The translations under genes and the position numbers were made by a program. Of a stretch of DNA of 64,000 bases, positions 32,536 through 40,757 are shown piece after piece. This DNA comes from JAWLGJ01 sp041685145 (GTDB taxonomy: Bacteria; Pseudomonadota; Alphaproteobacteria; Rhodospirillales; Magnetospirillaceae). Below the pieces are notes generated by a model, which did not search any database, was not told the DNA's origin, and was given only the letters and a program-made list of their open reading frames with translations. Positions within the stretch are counted from its first letter, which is position 1; each line of letters opens with the position of its first letter. Location of the stretch: assembly GCA_041685145.1 (NCBI GenBank), contig JAWLGJ010000009.1:11370-75369 (forward strand), read 5' to 3'.

Positions 32536-34167
32536 CTAAACCAGCCGCGACTGCTTCACCGCCGCCGCCACGAAGGAGGTGAACAGCGGATGCGGGTCGA
32601 AGGGCTTGGACTTCAGTTCCGGGTGGAACTGCACGCCGACGAACCAGGGGTGGTCGGGCAGTTCCACGATCTCGGGCAGCAGCCCGTCGGGCGAGATGCC
32701 GGAGAAGATCAGCCCCGCCGCCTCCAGGCGCTCGCGATAGTTCATGTTGACTTCGTAGCGGTGGCGATGGCGCTCGAAGATACGTTCGGCGCCGTAAATC
32801 TCATGGGCCTTGCTGCCCGGCTTCACCAGGCAATCATAGGCCCCCAGCCGCATGGTGCCGCCAAGGTCGCCGGCGGCGGAGCGGCGCTCGATCTCCTCGC
32901 CGCGCATCCACTCCGTCATCAGGCCCACCACCGGCTGATCGGCGGGACCGAACTCGGTCGAGGTGGCCTCGGGCATGTCCGCGAGACCCCGCGCCGCCTC
33001 GATCACCGCCATCTGCATTCCGAAGCAGATGCCGAAATAGGGGATGCCGTGCTCGCGGGCGAAGCGCACCGCCGCGATCTTGCCCGAGGCGCCGCGCTCG
33101 CCGAAGCCGCCCGGCACCAGAATGCCGTGGACGTTCTCCAGCCGGTGCAGGGCGCCTTCCTCGTTCTCGAAAATCTCGGAATCGATCCAGTCGAGCTTGA
33201 CCTTGACGTGGTTGGCGATGCCGCCGTGGGTAAGGGCCTCGGCCAGCGACTTGTAGGAGTCGAGCAGGCTGGTGTATTTGCCCACCACGGCGATGGTGAC
33301 GTCGCCCTCGGGATGGCGGATGCGCTCGCCGATCTCGGTCCAGCGCGACAGGTCGGGGGGCGGCACGTCGACGAGGCCGAAATACCGGCAGACCTCGTCG
33401 TCCAGGCCCTCCTCATGGTACTTGATCGGCACCTCGTAGATGACATCCACGTCCAGCGCCGGGATCACCGCCTCGCGCCGCACGTTGCAGAAAAGCGCGA
33501 TCTTGCGGCGTTCGCCCTCGGGGATGGGGCGGTCGGAGCGGCACAGCAGCATGTCGGGCTGAATGCCGACGCTGAGCAGTTCCTTCACCGAGTGCTGCGT
33601 GGGCTTGGTCTTCAACTCCCCGGCGGTGGGGATGTAGGGCAGCAGGGTCAGATGCAGGAACATCGACCGCTCCGGCCCCAGTTCATTGCCGAGCTGGCGG
33701 ATGGCCTCCAGGAAGGGCAGGCTCTCGATGTCGCCCACCGTGCCGCCGATCTCGCAGAGCACGAAATCCTCGTCCGTCAGGTCGCCTTTGACGAACTCCT
33801 TGATGGCGTCGGTGACGTGCGGGATCACCTGCACCGTGGCGCCGAGATAGTCGCCGCGGCGTTCGCGGGCGATGACGGTGGAATAGATGCGCCCGGTGGT
33901 GACGTTGTCGCTCTGGCGCGACGGCACGCCGGTAAAGCGTTCGTAGTGCCCGAGGTCGAGGTCGGTTTCGGCGCCGTCGTCGGTGACGTAGACCTCGCCG
34001 TGCTGATAGGGGCTCATCGTGCCGGGATCGACGTTGAGATAGGGGTCCAGCTTGCGCAGCCGGACCTTGAAGCCCCGCGCCTGCAGCAGCGCGCCGAGGG
34101 CGGCGGCGCCCAGACCCTTGCCCAGGGAGGAAACGACGCCGCCGGTGATGAAAATAAAGCGAGTCAT
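32536..34167 (-). CDS. pyrG: CTP synthase
   Basis: The 543-residue enzyme has the ATP-dependent amidoligase domain first (FITGGVVSSLGKGLGAAALG, then KLDPYLNVDPGTMSPYQHGEVYV). A glutaminase domain from about residue 290 has the nucleophile Cys in GICFGMQ and the His/Glu pair in VQFHPELKSKP. It makes CTP from UTP and glutamine in the cytoplasm, feeding CDP-glucose and CMP-KDO synthesis as well as nucleic acids. Length and motifs are complete. It lies between secG (88 bp upstream) and kdsA. Confidence 0.98.
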   Translation of the reverse strand: MTRFIFITGGVVSSLGKGLGAAALGALLQARGFKVRLRKLDPYLNVDPGTMSPYQHGEVYVTDDGAETDLDLGHYERFTGVPSRQSDNVTTGRIYSTVIARERRGDYLGATVQVIPHVTDAIKEFVKGDLTDEDFVLCEIGGTVGDIESLPFLEAIRQLGNELGPERSMFLHLTLLPYIPTAGELKTKPTQHSVKELLSVGIQPDMLLCRSDRPIPEGERRKIALFCNVRREAVIPALDVDVIYEVPIKYHEEGLDDEVCRYFGLVDVPPPDLSRWTEIGERIRHPEGDVTIAVVGKYTSLLDSYKSLAEALTHGGIANHVKVKLDWIDSEIFENEEGALHRLENVHGILVPGGFGERGASGKIAAVRFAREHGIPYFGICFGMQMAVIEAARGLADMPEATSTEFGPADQPVVGLMTEWMRGEEIERRSAAGDLGGTMRLGAYDCLVKPGSKAHEIYGAERIFERHRHRYEVNMNYRERLEAAGLIFSGISPDGLLPEIVELPDHPWFVGVQFHPELKSKPFDPHPLFTSFVAAAVKQSRLV

Positions 34168-34255
34168 CTATGCACGCGCACTTGAACCCACTGCCGCCCG
34201 GCCCGGCCGAAGCGGCAAACGAGAAGCCGGCGCCGGGGCCGGCGGAACGGCCGCC

Positions 34256-34588
<333 letters not shown>

Positions 34589-34704
34589 AAGCCCACCAAA
34601 GCTGCGCCCCGCCGGCCGCCGCCGGCGAGGCCTCAGACGTCGATCGTTTGCCGTGCCCTCTATTTATTCGTTGACGCGGCAAAAGGCCAGAACGAATCCC
34701 GCCC

Positions 34705-35466
34705 TCACCGCGAACTTTGCGCGATGGCCCAGAAGTCGTCGATCTTGAGGCTGGCGCCGCCGATGAGGCCGCCGTCGACGTCGGCAAGCGCCAACAGCTC
34801 GCGCGCGTTGTCGGGTTTCATCGAGCCGCCATAGAGAATGCGCATTCCGCCGGCGGCGCCATCGCCCAGCGCTGCGGCGAGTTCGGCGCGGATGGCGGCG
34901 TGCACTTCCTGCGCCTGCTCCGGGGTCGCCACGCGGCCGGTGCCGATGGCCCACACCGGCTCATAGGCGATGACGGTGTTGTCCGGCGTCGCCCCCTCGG
35001 GCAGCGAGCCCAGAAGCTGGCGGCGGTTGACCGCCAGGGTCTCGCCGGCGTCGCGCTGCGCCAGCGTCTCGCCGATGCAGATGATGGCCGTGAGCCCGGC
35101 AGCGTGGGCGGCGGCGGCCTTGGCGCGCACCACCGCGTCGGTCTCGCCGTGGTCGGCGCGGCGCTCCGAGTGGCCGACGATCACGAAGTCGCACCCGGCG
35201 TCCTTGAGCATCGGCGCGCTGATGTCGCCGGTGTGCGCGCCGCTGGTTTGGGCGTGGCAGTCCTGGCCGCCGACGGCGACGCCGCTGCCGCCCACCGCGC
35301 GCACCACCTCGGTAATCAGCGTGAACGGCGGGCAAACCAGCAGGTCGCAGCCTTGCGCCCCCGCCTCCCGCAGCTTGGCCGCCACGCCGGCGGCCAGCGC
35401 CGTGCCGTCGGCGGCAAGGCCGTTCATCTTCCAGTTCCCCGCAATCAGCGGCCGCCTTTTGTTCAT
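34705..35466 (-). CDS. tpiA: Triosephosphate isomerase
   Basis: The start is ATG 35466 with GGGAGGG upstream, giving 253 residues, the normal TIM length; the longer frame lacks a site. The motifs RPLIAGNWKMNG with catalytic Lys, IVGHSERR with the electrophilic His, and AYEPVWAIGTG with catalytic Glu are all present, along with the phosphate-binding ILYGGSMKP and GGLIGGASL. It interconverts dihydroxyacetone phosphate and glyceraldehyde-3-phosphate. It heads the tpiA-secG-pyrG-kdsA run and is divergent from the PpiD-like gene. Confidence 0.97.
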   Translation of the reverse strand: MNKRRPLIAGNWKMNGLAADGTALAAGVAAKLREAGAQGCDLLVCPPFTLITEVVRAVGGSGVAVGGQDCHAQTSGAHTGDISAPMLKDAGCDFVIVGHSERRADHGETDAVVRAKAAAAHAAGLTAIICIGETLAQRDAGETLAVNRRQLLGSLPEGATPDNTVIAYEPVWAIGTGRVATPEQAQEVHAAIRAELAAALGDGAAGGMRILYGGSMKPDNARELLALADVDGGLIGGASLKIDDFWAIAQSSR

Positions 35467-35506
35467 GGCTCGTTTCCCTCCCTTGGCGATCATTGCGCCG
35501 CCGCTC

Positions 35507-35535
35507 ATTTAACACAGGGCGCGGGGGTTTGCCAG
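35507..35535 (-). promoter_or_regulatory. Candidate tpiA promoter
   Basis: On the minus strand CTGGCA and TTAAAT are 17 bp apart, ending about 40 bp before the tpiA ATG. Each matches four of six consensus bases. The divergent layout requires a promoter in this 165-bp spacer. Confidence 0.4.
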
Positions 35536-35559
35536 CGGCGGCGGCGCGGCGCGCGGGTG

Positions 35560-35588
35560 TTGCCCCGCGGTTGCGCGCCACTTATGAT
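35560..35588 (+). promoter_or_regulatory. Candidate promoter of ppiD-trpE
   Basis: TTGCCC and TATGAT are separated by exactly 17 bp, with 43 bp from the -10 to the ATG at 35632. The -10 matches five of six consensus bases. An alternative ATG at 35584 would lie inside this -10, which supports 35632 as the start. Confidence 0.5.
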
Positions 35589-35631
35589 GCCGCCTCTCGC
35601 GCCATCCCACTGGTTAGGCAACGTCCGCGCC

Positions 35632-37497
35632 ATGCTCAACGCCCTGCGCAAAAACATCCGGTCGGTCTTCTTCAAGATCCTGTTCGCCATCCTGGTTCTC
35701 AGCTTCGCGCTGTGGGGCGTCGGCGACATGGTCCGCACCGTCGCCGTCGGCGGCGCCGCCGTCGAGGTCGGCGACACCGCCGTCTCCTCGCAGGAGGTGG
35801 CGCGGCGCTACCGCAGCGAACTGCGGCGCCTGCAGCAGGCGCTGGGCGGCGATTTCAATTCCGAGCAGGCCCGCGCGATGGGCGTGCCCGACATGGTGGT
35901 GCAGCAGATCGTCACCGACGCGCTGCTGCGGGAGGAGGCGCGCTCGCTGGGCATCGCCGTGCCCGATGAGAGCGTGCGCCAGCGCATCGCCGAGAATGAG
36001 GCCTTCCGCAACGAGTTGGGGCGCTATGACCCCAACCGCGTGCGCGCCATCCTCGCCCAGGCGGGCCTGACGGAGGCCGCGTTCATCGAGGCCGAACGCG
36101 CCGACGCCATCCGCGAGCGGCTGATGGGCGCCGTGGCCGGCGCCGTGGCGGCGCCGACGACAATGGTCGAGACCCTGTACCAGTTCCGCGAGGAACGCCG
36201 CGTGGCCGAGGCGGTGCTGTTCGCGGCCGCCGACATGCCCACCCCCGAGGCCCCGGACGAGGCGACCCTGCGCCGCTTCCACGAGGAAAACCCCCAGCCC
36301 TTCACCGCCCCCGAATACCGCAGCATCACCCTGGTGCGCGTGGCGCCCGACGCCGTCGCCGAAAGCATCGAGATCGACGAGGCGACGCTGCGCGAGGAGT
36401 TCGAATACCGCCGCGACGAGTTCCAGCGGCCCGAGCGGCGCCAGGTGCGCCAGATCGTCCTGGACAGCGAATCGCAGGCACAGCAGGCCCAGAACGTCGT
36501 GGCCATCGGCGGCGACCTGGAGGCGGTGGCCAACGAGGTCGGCGGCGAGGTCGTCGACCTGGGCTGGGTGGAGCGCGATTCGCTGCTGCCGGAACTGGAG
36601 GAGCCCATCTTCGCCCTCGACACCGGCGCCGTCAGCGAGCCGGTGCGAAGCCCGGTGGGCTGGCACATCTTCGCCGTCGACTCCGTCGAGGAAGGCGACG
36701 CCCAGGACTTCGAGGCCGTGCGCGAGCAGGTGGAGGCGGCGGTGCGCCGCGACCGCGCCATCGACCGCATCTATGACATCGTCAACGCCTTCGAGGACGA
36801 ACGCGCCGCCGGCGCCACCATCGAGGAGGCGGCCGAGGCCCTGGAACTGCCGGTGACCCAGGCCCGCATCGACAACATCGGCCGCACGCCCGAGGGCACG
36901 CCGCCGGAAGAGGGGGCGCTGCCCCGCGCGGTGGTGGAGGCGGCCTTCGAGACCCAGGCCGGTTTCGACACCGGAATGCGCGAGATCGACGGCAACGTCT
37001 TCTTCGACCTGCGCGTCGACGAGGTCACGCCGCCGCGCCTGCGGGATTTCGAGAGCGTGCGCGAGGAGGTGCTGGCCGAGTGGCGGGCCGAGCAGCGGCG
37101 CCGGGCGGCGCGCGACGCGGCGCGCACGGCGCTGGAGCGGGTGCAGGCCGGCGAGGAGCTAGCGGCCATCGCCGCCGACTTCGGGCGCGAGGTCGAGGTT
37201 ACCGAGCCCTTCACCCGCCAAGCCAGCGACGGCGCCCCGCGGGAAATGGTGGCGCGGATGTTCGAGTTGGAGCGCGGCCGGGCGACGGTTGTTGATCTGC
37301 CCGAGGGGGCGGTGCTGGCGCGGCTGCGCGAGATCGTGCCGGCGCGGCCGTCGGCGGGGGACGAAGCCTTGCGCGACCTGCGCCAGGAAGTGGCCCGCGG
37401 CCTGGGCAACGACATCGCCATGCAGTTCCTCGCCGCCCTGCAGCGCAGCCATTCGGTCACGGTCAACCGCACCAAGGTGGAAGAGGCCATTCCGTGA
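35632..37497 (+). CDS. ppiD: PpiD/SurA-like membrane-anchored peptidyl-prolyl isomerase
   Basis: The 621-residue protein begins MLNALRKNIRSVFFKILFAILVL, a short basic segment and a single N-terminal membrane anchor. A SurA-like chaperone region follows (VGDTAVSSQEVARRYRSEL near residue 45). A parvulin-type PPIC domain lies near residues 260-360, with RRQVRQIVLDS, LGWVERDSLLPE and SPVGWHIFAV. PpiD helps fold proteins emerging from the Sec channel at the periplasmic side. It overlaps trpE by 4 bp (GTGA), an association common in alphaproteobacteria although no functional link is known. Confidence 0.9.
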   Translation: MLNALRKNIRSVFFKILFAILVLSFALWGVGDMVRTVAVGGAAVEVGDTAVSSQEVARRYRSELRRLQQALGGDFNSEQARAMGVPDMVVQQIVTDALLREEARSLGIAVPDESVRQRIAENEAFRNELGRYDPNRVRAILAQAGLTEAAFIEAERADAIRERLMGAVAGAVAAPTTMVETLYQFREERRVAEAVLFAAADMPTPEAPDEATLRRFHEENPQPFTAPEYRSITLVRVAPDAVAESIEIDEATLREEFEYRRDEFQRPERRQVRQIVLDSESQAQQAQNVVAIGGDLEAVANEVGGEVVDLGWVERDSLLPELEEPIFALDTGAVSEPVRSPVGWHIFAVDSVEEGDAQDFEAVREQVEAAVRRDRAIDRIYDIVNAFEDERAAGATIEEAAEALELPVTQARIDNIGRTPEGTPPEEGALPRAVVEAAFETQAGFDTGMREIDGNVFFDLRVDEVTPPRLRDFESVREEVLAEWRAEQRRRAARDAARTALERVQAGEELAAIAADFGREVEVTEPFTRQASDGAPREMVARMFELERGRATVVDLPEGAVLARLREIVPARPSAGDEALRDLRQEVARGLGNDIAMQFLAALQRSHSVTVNRTKVEEAIP

Positions 37498-39014
37498 CCC
37501 CGGCGCCCGAGTTCGCCGCCTTCGCCGCCGCCTATGAGGCCGGGCGGCCGCAGGTGGTCTGGACGCGCCTGGTGGCCGACCTGGAGACGCCGGTCTCGGC
37601 CATGCTCAAGCTGGCCGAGGGGCGACCGAACAGCTTCCTGCTGGAATCGGTCGAGGGCGGCGCCATCCGCGGGCGCTATTCCTTCATCGGCTTGAAGCCC
37701 GACGTCATCTGGCGCTGCTTCGGCGACCGCGCCGAGGTCAACCGCCGCGCCCGCGCCGAGCGCGACGCCTTCGCCCCCTGCCCCGTCGGCGAGCGGGAGG
37801 GCGCCATCGCCTCGCTGCGGGCGCTGGTGGAGGAGTCGCGCCTCGACGTGCCCGAAGGCCTGCCGCCGATGGTTTCGGGCCTGATCGGGTATATGAGCTA
37901 TGACATGGTGCGCCTGGTCGAGCGCCTTCCCGACGCCAACCCCGACACCATCGGCATCCCCGACGGCATCTTCCTGCGCCCGACGGTGATGGCGGTGTTC
38001 GACAATGTCGACGACATGGTCACCGTCGTCACGCCCGTCCGCCCCGCCGAGGGGGTGAGCGCTCGCGCCGCCTATGACCTCGCCTGCGAGCGCCTGGGCG
38101 ACGTGGTCGCCGATTTCGACCGCGCCCTGCCCTATCGCCGCGACGCCGGCGTCGAGGAGCACGCCGCGCCGGTGCCGGAATCGAACATGAGCCGCGAGGA
38201 CTTCCACCGCATGGTGGCGCGGGCCAAGGACTACATCCTCGCCGGCGACATCTTCCAGGTGGTGCTGTCGCAGCGTTTCAAGGTGCCGTTCCGCCTGCCG
38301 CCCTTCGCGCTGTACCGGGCGCTGCGGCGCACCAATCCCAGCCCCTATCTGTTCTTTCTGGATTTCGGCGGCTTTTCCATCGTCGGCTCCAGCCCCGAAA
38401 TCCTGGTGCGCCTGCGCGACGGCCGCGTGACGGTGCGCCCCATCGCCGGGACGCGCAAGCGCGGCCGCGACGAGGCCGAGGACCGGGCGCTGGCCGAGGA
38501 ACTACTCGCCGACCCCAAGGAGCGCGCCGAGCACCTGATGCTGCTGGACCTGGGCCGCAACGACGTCGGCCGGGTCGCCGAGATCGGCTCGGTCAAGGTC
38601 ACCGAGCAGATGGTGATCGAGTATTACAGCCAGGTCATGCACATCGTCTCGAACGTCGAGGGCCGTATCCGCGAGGGCCTTGACGCCATGGACGCCCTGT
38701 TCGCCGGCTTCCCCGCCGGCACGGTCTCCGGCGCGCCGAAGGTGCGGGCGATGGAGATCATCGACGAACTGGAGCCCGAACGGCGCGGCTTCTATGCCGG
38801 CTGCATTGGCTATTTCGCCGCCGACGGCTCGATGGACACCGCCATCGCGCTGCGCACCGCCCTGGTCAAGGACGGCACCATGTACGCCCAGGCCGGCGGC
38901 GGCGTGGTGGCCGATTCCGACCCCGAGGGCGAGTACCAGGAAAGCCTCAACAAGGTGCGCGCCCTGGTCCGCGCCGCCGAAGAGGCGGTGCGCTTCGCCG
39001 CCCGCCACGGCTGA
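37494..39014 (+). CDS. trpE: Anthranilate synthase component I
   Basis: The 506-residue chorismate-binding enzyme has the N-terminal domain with a tryptophan-site phrase LLESVEGGAIRGRYSFIG. The catalytic domain contains PIAGTRKRG, LLDLGRNDVGRV, FPAGTVSGAPKVRAMEIIDE and YAQAGGGVVADSDPEGEYQES. It makes anthranilate from chorismate, with ammonia from TrpG. TrpG, TrpD and TrpC, which usually follow in this order, are missing; instead a convergent HD-GYP gene lies 45 bp on. TrpG must be encoded elsewhere. The GTG start overlaps the ppiD stop. Confidence 0.96.
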   Translation: MTPAPEFAAFAAAYEAGRPQVVWTRLVADLETPVSAMLKLAEGRPNSFLLESVEGGAIRGRYSFIGLKPDVIWRCFGDRAEVNRRARAERDAFAPCPVGEREGAIASLRALVEESRLDVPEGLPPMVSGLIGYMSYDMVRLVERLPDANPDTIGIPDGIFLRPTVMAVFDNVDDMVTVVTPVRPAEGVSARAAYDLACERLGDVVADFDRALPYRRDAGVEEHAAPVPESNMSREDFHRMVARAKDYILAGDIFQVVLSQRFKVPFRLPPFALYRALRRTNPSPYLFFLDFGGFSIVGSSPEILVRLRDGRVTVRPIAGTRKRGRDEAEDRALAEELLADPKERAEHLMLLDLGRNDVGRVAEIGSVKVTEQMVIEYYSQVMHIVSNVEGRIREGLDAMDALFAGFPAGTVSGAPKVRAMEIIDELEPERRGFYAGCIGYFAADGSMDTAIALRTALVKDGTMYAQAGGGVVADSDPEGEYQESLNKVRALVRAAEEAVRFAARHG

Positions 39015-39035
39015 ACCGACCCTGACTCCGTAGGA

Positions 39036-39049
39036 GCGCCGCAAGGCGC
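39036..39049. terminator. Hairpin between convergent trpE and the HD-GYP gene
   Basis: GCGCC-GCAA-GGCGC forms a perfect short hairpin within GTAGGAGCGCCGCAAGGCGC, flanked by CTCCG and CGGAG arms that can extend it. It fits a bidirectional terminator or a REP-like unit. There is no T run. Confidence 0.45.
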
Positions 39050-39059
39050 GGAGCGCGGC

Positions 39060-40676
39060 CTATCCCAGCAAACGGTCCACGTCGACCGCGTCGATCTGCT
39101 CCGGCCGCAGGTATTTCTCGGCGTATTCGCGAAAAACGCCCCTGCGCAGGAACAGGTCGAACAGGTCCGGGTCGATGTGGTTGCGCTGCTTCATCCCCGC
39201 CATGATGGCGATGGCCTCGCTGACCGTCTTGGCCTTCTTGTAGGGGCGGTCCGCGGCGGTCAGCGCCTCGAAGATGTCGGCGATGGCCATGATGCGCGCC
39301 GGAATCGACATCTGCTCGCGGGTCAGGCCGTTGGGATAGCCGGTGCCGTCCATCTTTTCGTGATGGCCGCCGGCGTATTCGACGACATTGGCCATGTGCT
39401 TCGGAAAGGGAAGCTGCTCCAGCATCTTGATGGTGGCGGTCATGTGGCCGTTGATGATCTCGCGCTCCTCGTCGGTGAGCGTGCCGCGCGCCGTCTCCAG
39501 GTTCTTGACCTCGTCGGCGTCCAGCAGCGGCCGCTCCCGCCCCTCGCCGTCGTGCCAGCGTTCGGCGGCGATGCGGCGCAGGCGCTCGACCTTGTCGGGG
39601 GCCATGAACTCGCCGCCGATATTGATCTCTTCGAGGAACAGCCGGTCCTCGTCCAGTTGCGCCAGGCGCGCGTCGCGGTCTCGCGCCAACGCGCTTTTAT
39701 CGCCGCCCCCGGCGACGCCGCGCCAATAGGCGGCCTCGGCCTCGGCCCGCAGGGCGGCGAAGCGCGCCTTCACGGCCTCGATACGGTCACAGATGGTTTC
39801 CAGCTTGGTGGACTTGTCCATGACATGCTCGGGCACGGTGATCTTGCCGCAGTCGTGCAGCCACGCCGCCACCTGCAACTCGTACCAGCCGTTCTCGTCG
39901 AGCCCGAAATCGCGGAACGGCGGCGCGTCGTCCTCGCACGCGGCGCGGGTGAGCATCTCGGTCAGGACGGGAACGCGCTGGCAGTGGAAGCCGGTATAGG
40001 GGGACTTGTCGTCGATGGCGCCGGCAATGACGCGGATGAAGGAATCGAGCAGATCCTTCTGTGCCTGCAACAGCGCCTGGTTCTCGATCGCCACCCCCGC
40101 CTGTGAGGCCAGCGCCCGCGCCAGGCGCACCGACGCCTCGCTGAAGGGCACCGTGCGCCCGCGCCGGTCCTTGGCGTTGATAAGCTGCAACACGCCGATG
40201 ACGTGGTTTTCGGCGTCGCGCATGGGCACGGTCAGGAACGACTTGGAGCGGTAGCCGGTCTTGGCGTCGAAGGCGCGGGTGCCTGAGAAGTCGAACGCAT
40301 CGTCGGCGCGGTAGGCGTCCGCCACCACCACCGGCGCCCCGGTCAGCACCGAGTGGGTCACGACGTTGTTGTGATTGGGGCTGCCGTCCTCGCGGTAAAG
40401 GGGCATGGGCGGAAAGGCCGGCTTGCGGCCGGTGGTCCCGCCGGTGGCGATGCCCAGGGCATCGTTGTGGACGATCTCGAACGACAGGCGGTCGTCGTCG
40501 GTGCGCAGATAGAGGGTACCGCCCTCGGCGCGGCACAGCGCTTTCGCCGCCAGCAAAATCTTCTCCAGCAGGCGGTCGCGATCGCGTTCGGCCGACAGGT
40601 CGATGCTGAGGTCCAGCAGAATGTTGTGCTGGTCAAAGCGCGTCGGCCATCGCTTCGCAACTCCGGTGGCCGTCAT
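39060..40676 (-). CDS. GAF and HD-GYP domain phosphohydrolase
   Basis: The start at ATG 40676 is decided by AAGGAGGTG 9 bases upstream. Residues about 20-180 form a GAF domain (GGTLYLRTDDDRLSFEIV). The HD-GYP catalytic part begins near residue 275 with WLHDCGKITVPEHVMDKSTKLE and continues with GGHHEKMDGTGYPNGL and IADIFEALTAADRPYKKAK. Such enzymes hydrolyse cyclic di-GMP or related cyclic dinucleotides. Between the HD and the HHE/GYP motifs are roughly 150 residues, about 100 more than usual, rich in charged helices. The motifs look intact, so it may be active. It is convergent with trpE and 81 bp downstream of the cyclase gene. Confidence 0.9.
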   Translation of the reverse strand: MTATGVAKRWPTRFDQHNILLDLSIDLSAERDRDRLLEKILLAAKALCRAEGGTLYLRTDDDRLSFEIVHNDALGIATGGTTGRKPAFPPMPLYREDGSPNHNNVVTHSVLTGAPVVVADAYRADDAFDFSGTRAFDAKTGYRSKSFLTVPMRDAENHVIGVLQLINAKDRRGRTVPFSEASVRLARALASQAGVAIENQALLQAQKDLLDSFIRVIAGAIDDKSPYTGFHCQRVPVLTEMLTRAACEDDAPPFRDFGLDENGWYELQVAAWLHDCGKITVPEHVMDKSTKLETICDRIEAVKARFAALRAEAEAAYWRGVAGGGDKSALARDRDARLAQLDEDRLFLEEINIGGEFMAPDKVERLRRIAAERWHDGEGRERPLLDADEVKNLETARGTLTDEEREIINGHMTATIKMLEQLPFPKHMANVVEYAGGHHEKMDGTGYPNGLTREQMSIPARIMAIADIFEALTAADRPYKKAKTVSEAIAIMAGMKQRNHIDPDLFDLFLRRGVFREYAEKYLRPEQIDAVDVDRLLG

Positions 40677-40757
40677 CGGCGCCACCTCCTTCGCAGGGTG
40701 GACATATACCAAAGATTAGCTTGGACGAGGCCCTAGGCCAAGCGGCGCGCCAGGGTT

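Noticed and set aside
34705..34730. Shared CACCGCGAACTT between the tpiA end and the MITE-like element
   Set aside because: In tpiA these bases encode the normal C-terminus; 12 bases with no flanking similarity is chance in this base composition.
34717..35631. 305-codon upstream extension of the PpiD-like frame
   Set aside because: It runs antisense through tpiA, has no similarity to chaperones, and a promoter-like -10 lies just before the chosen ATG.
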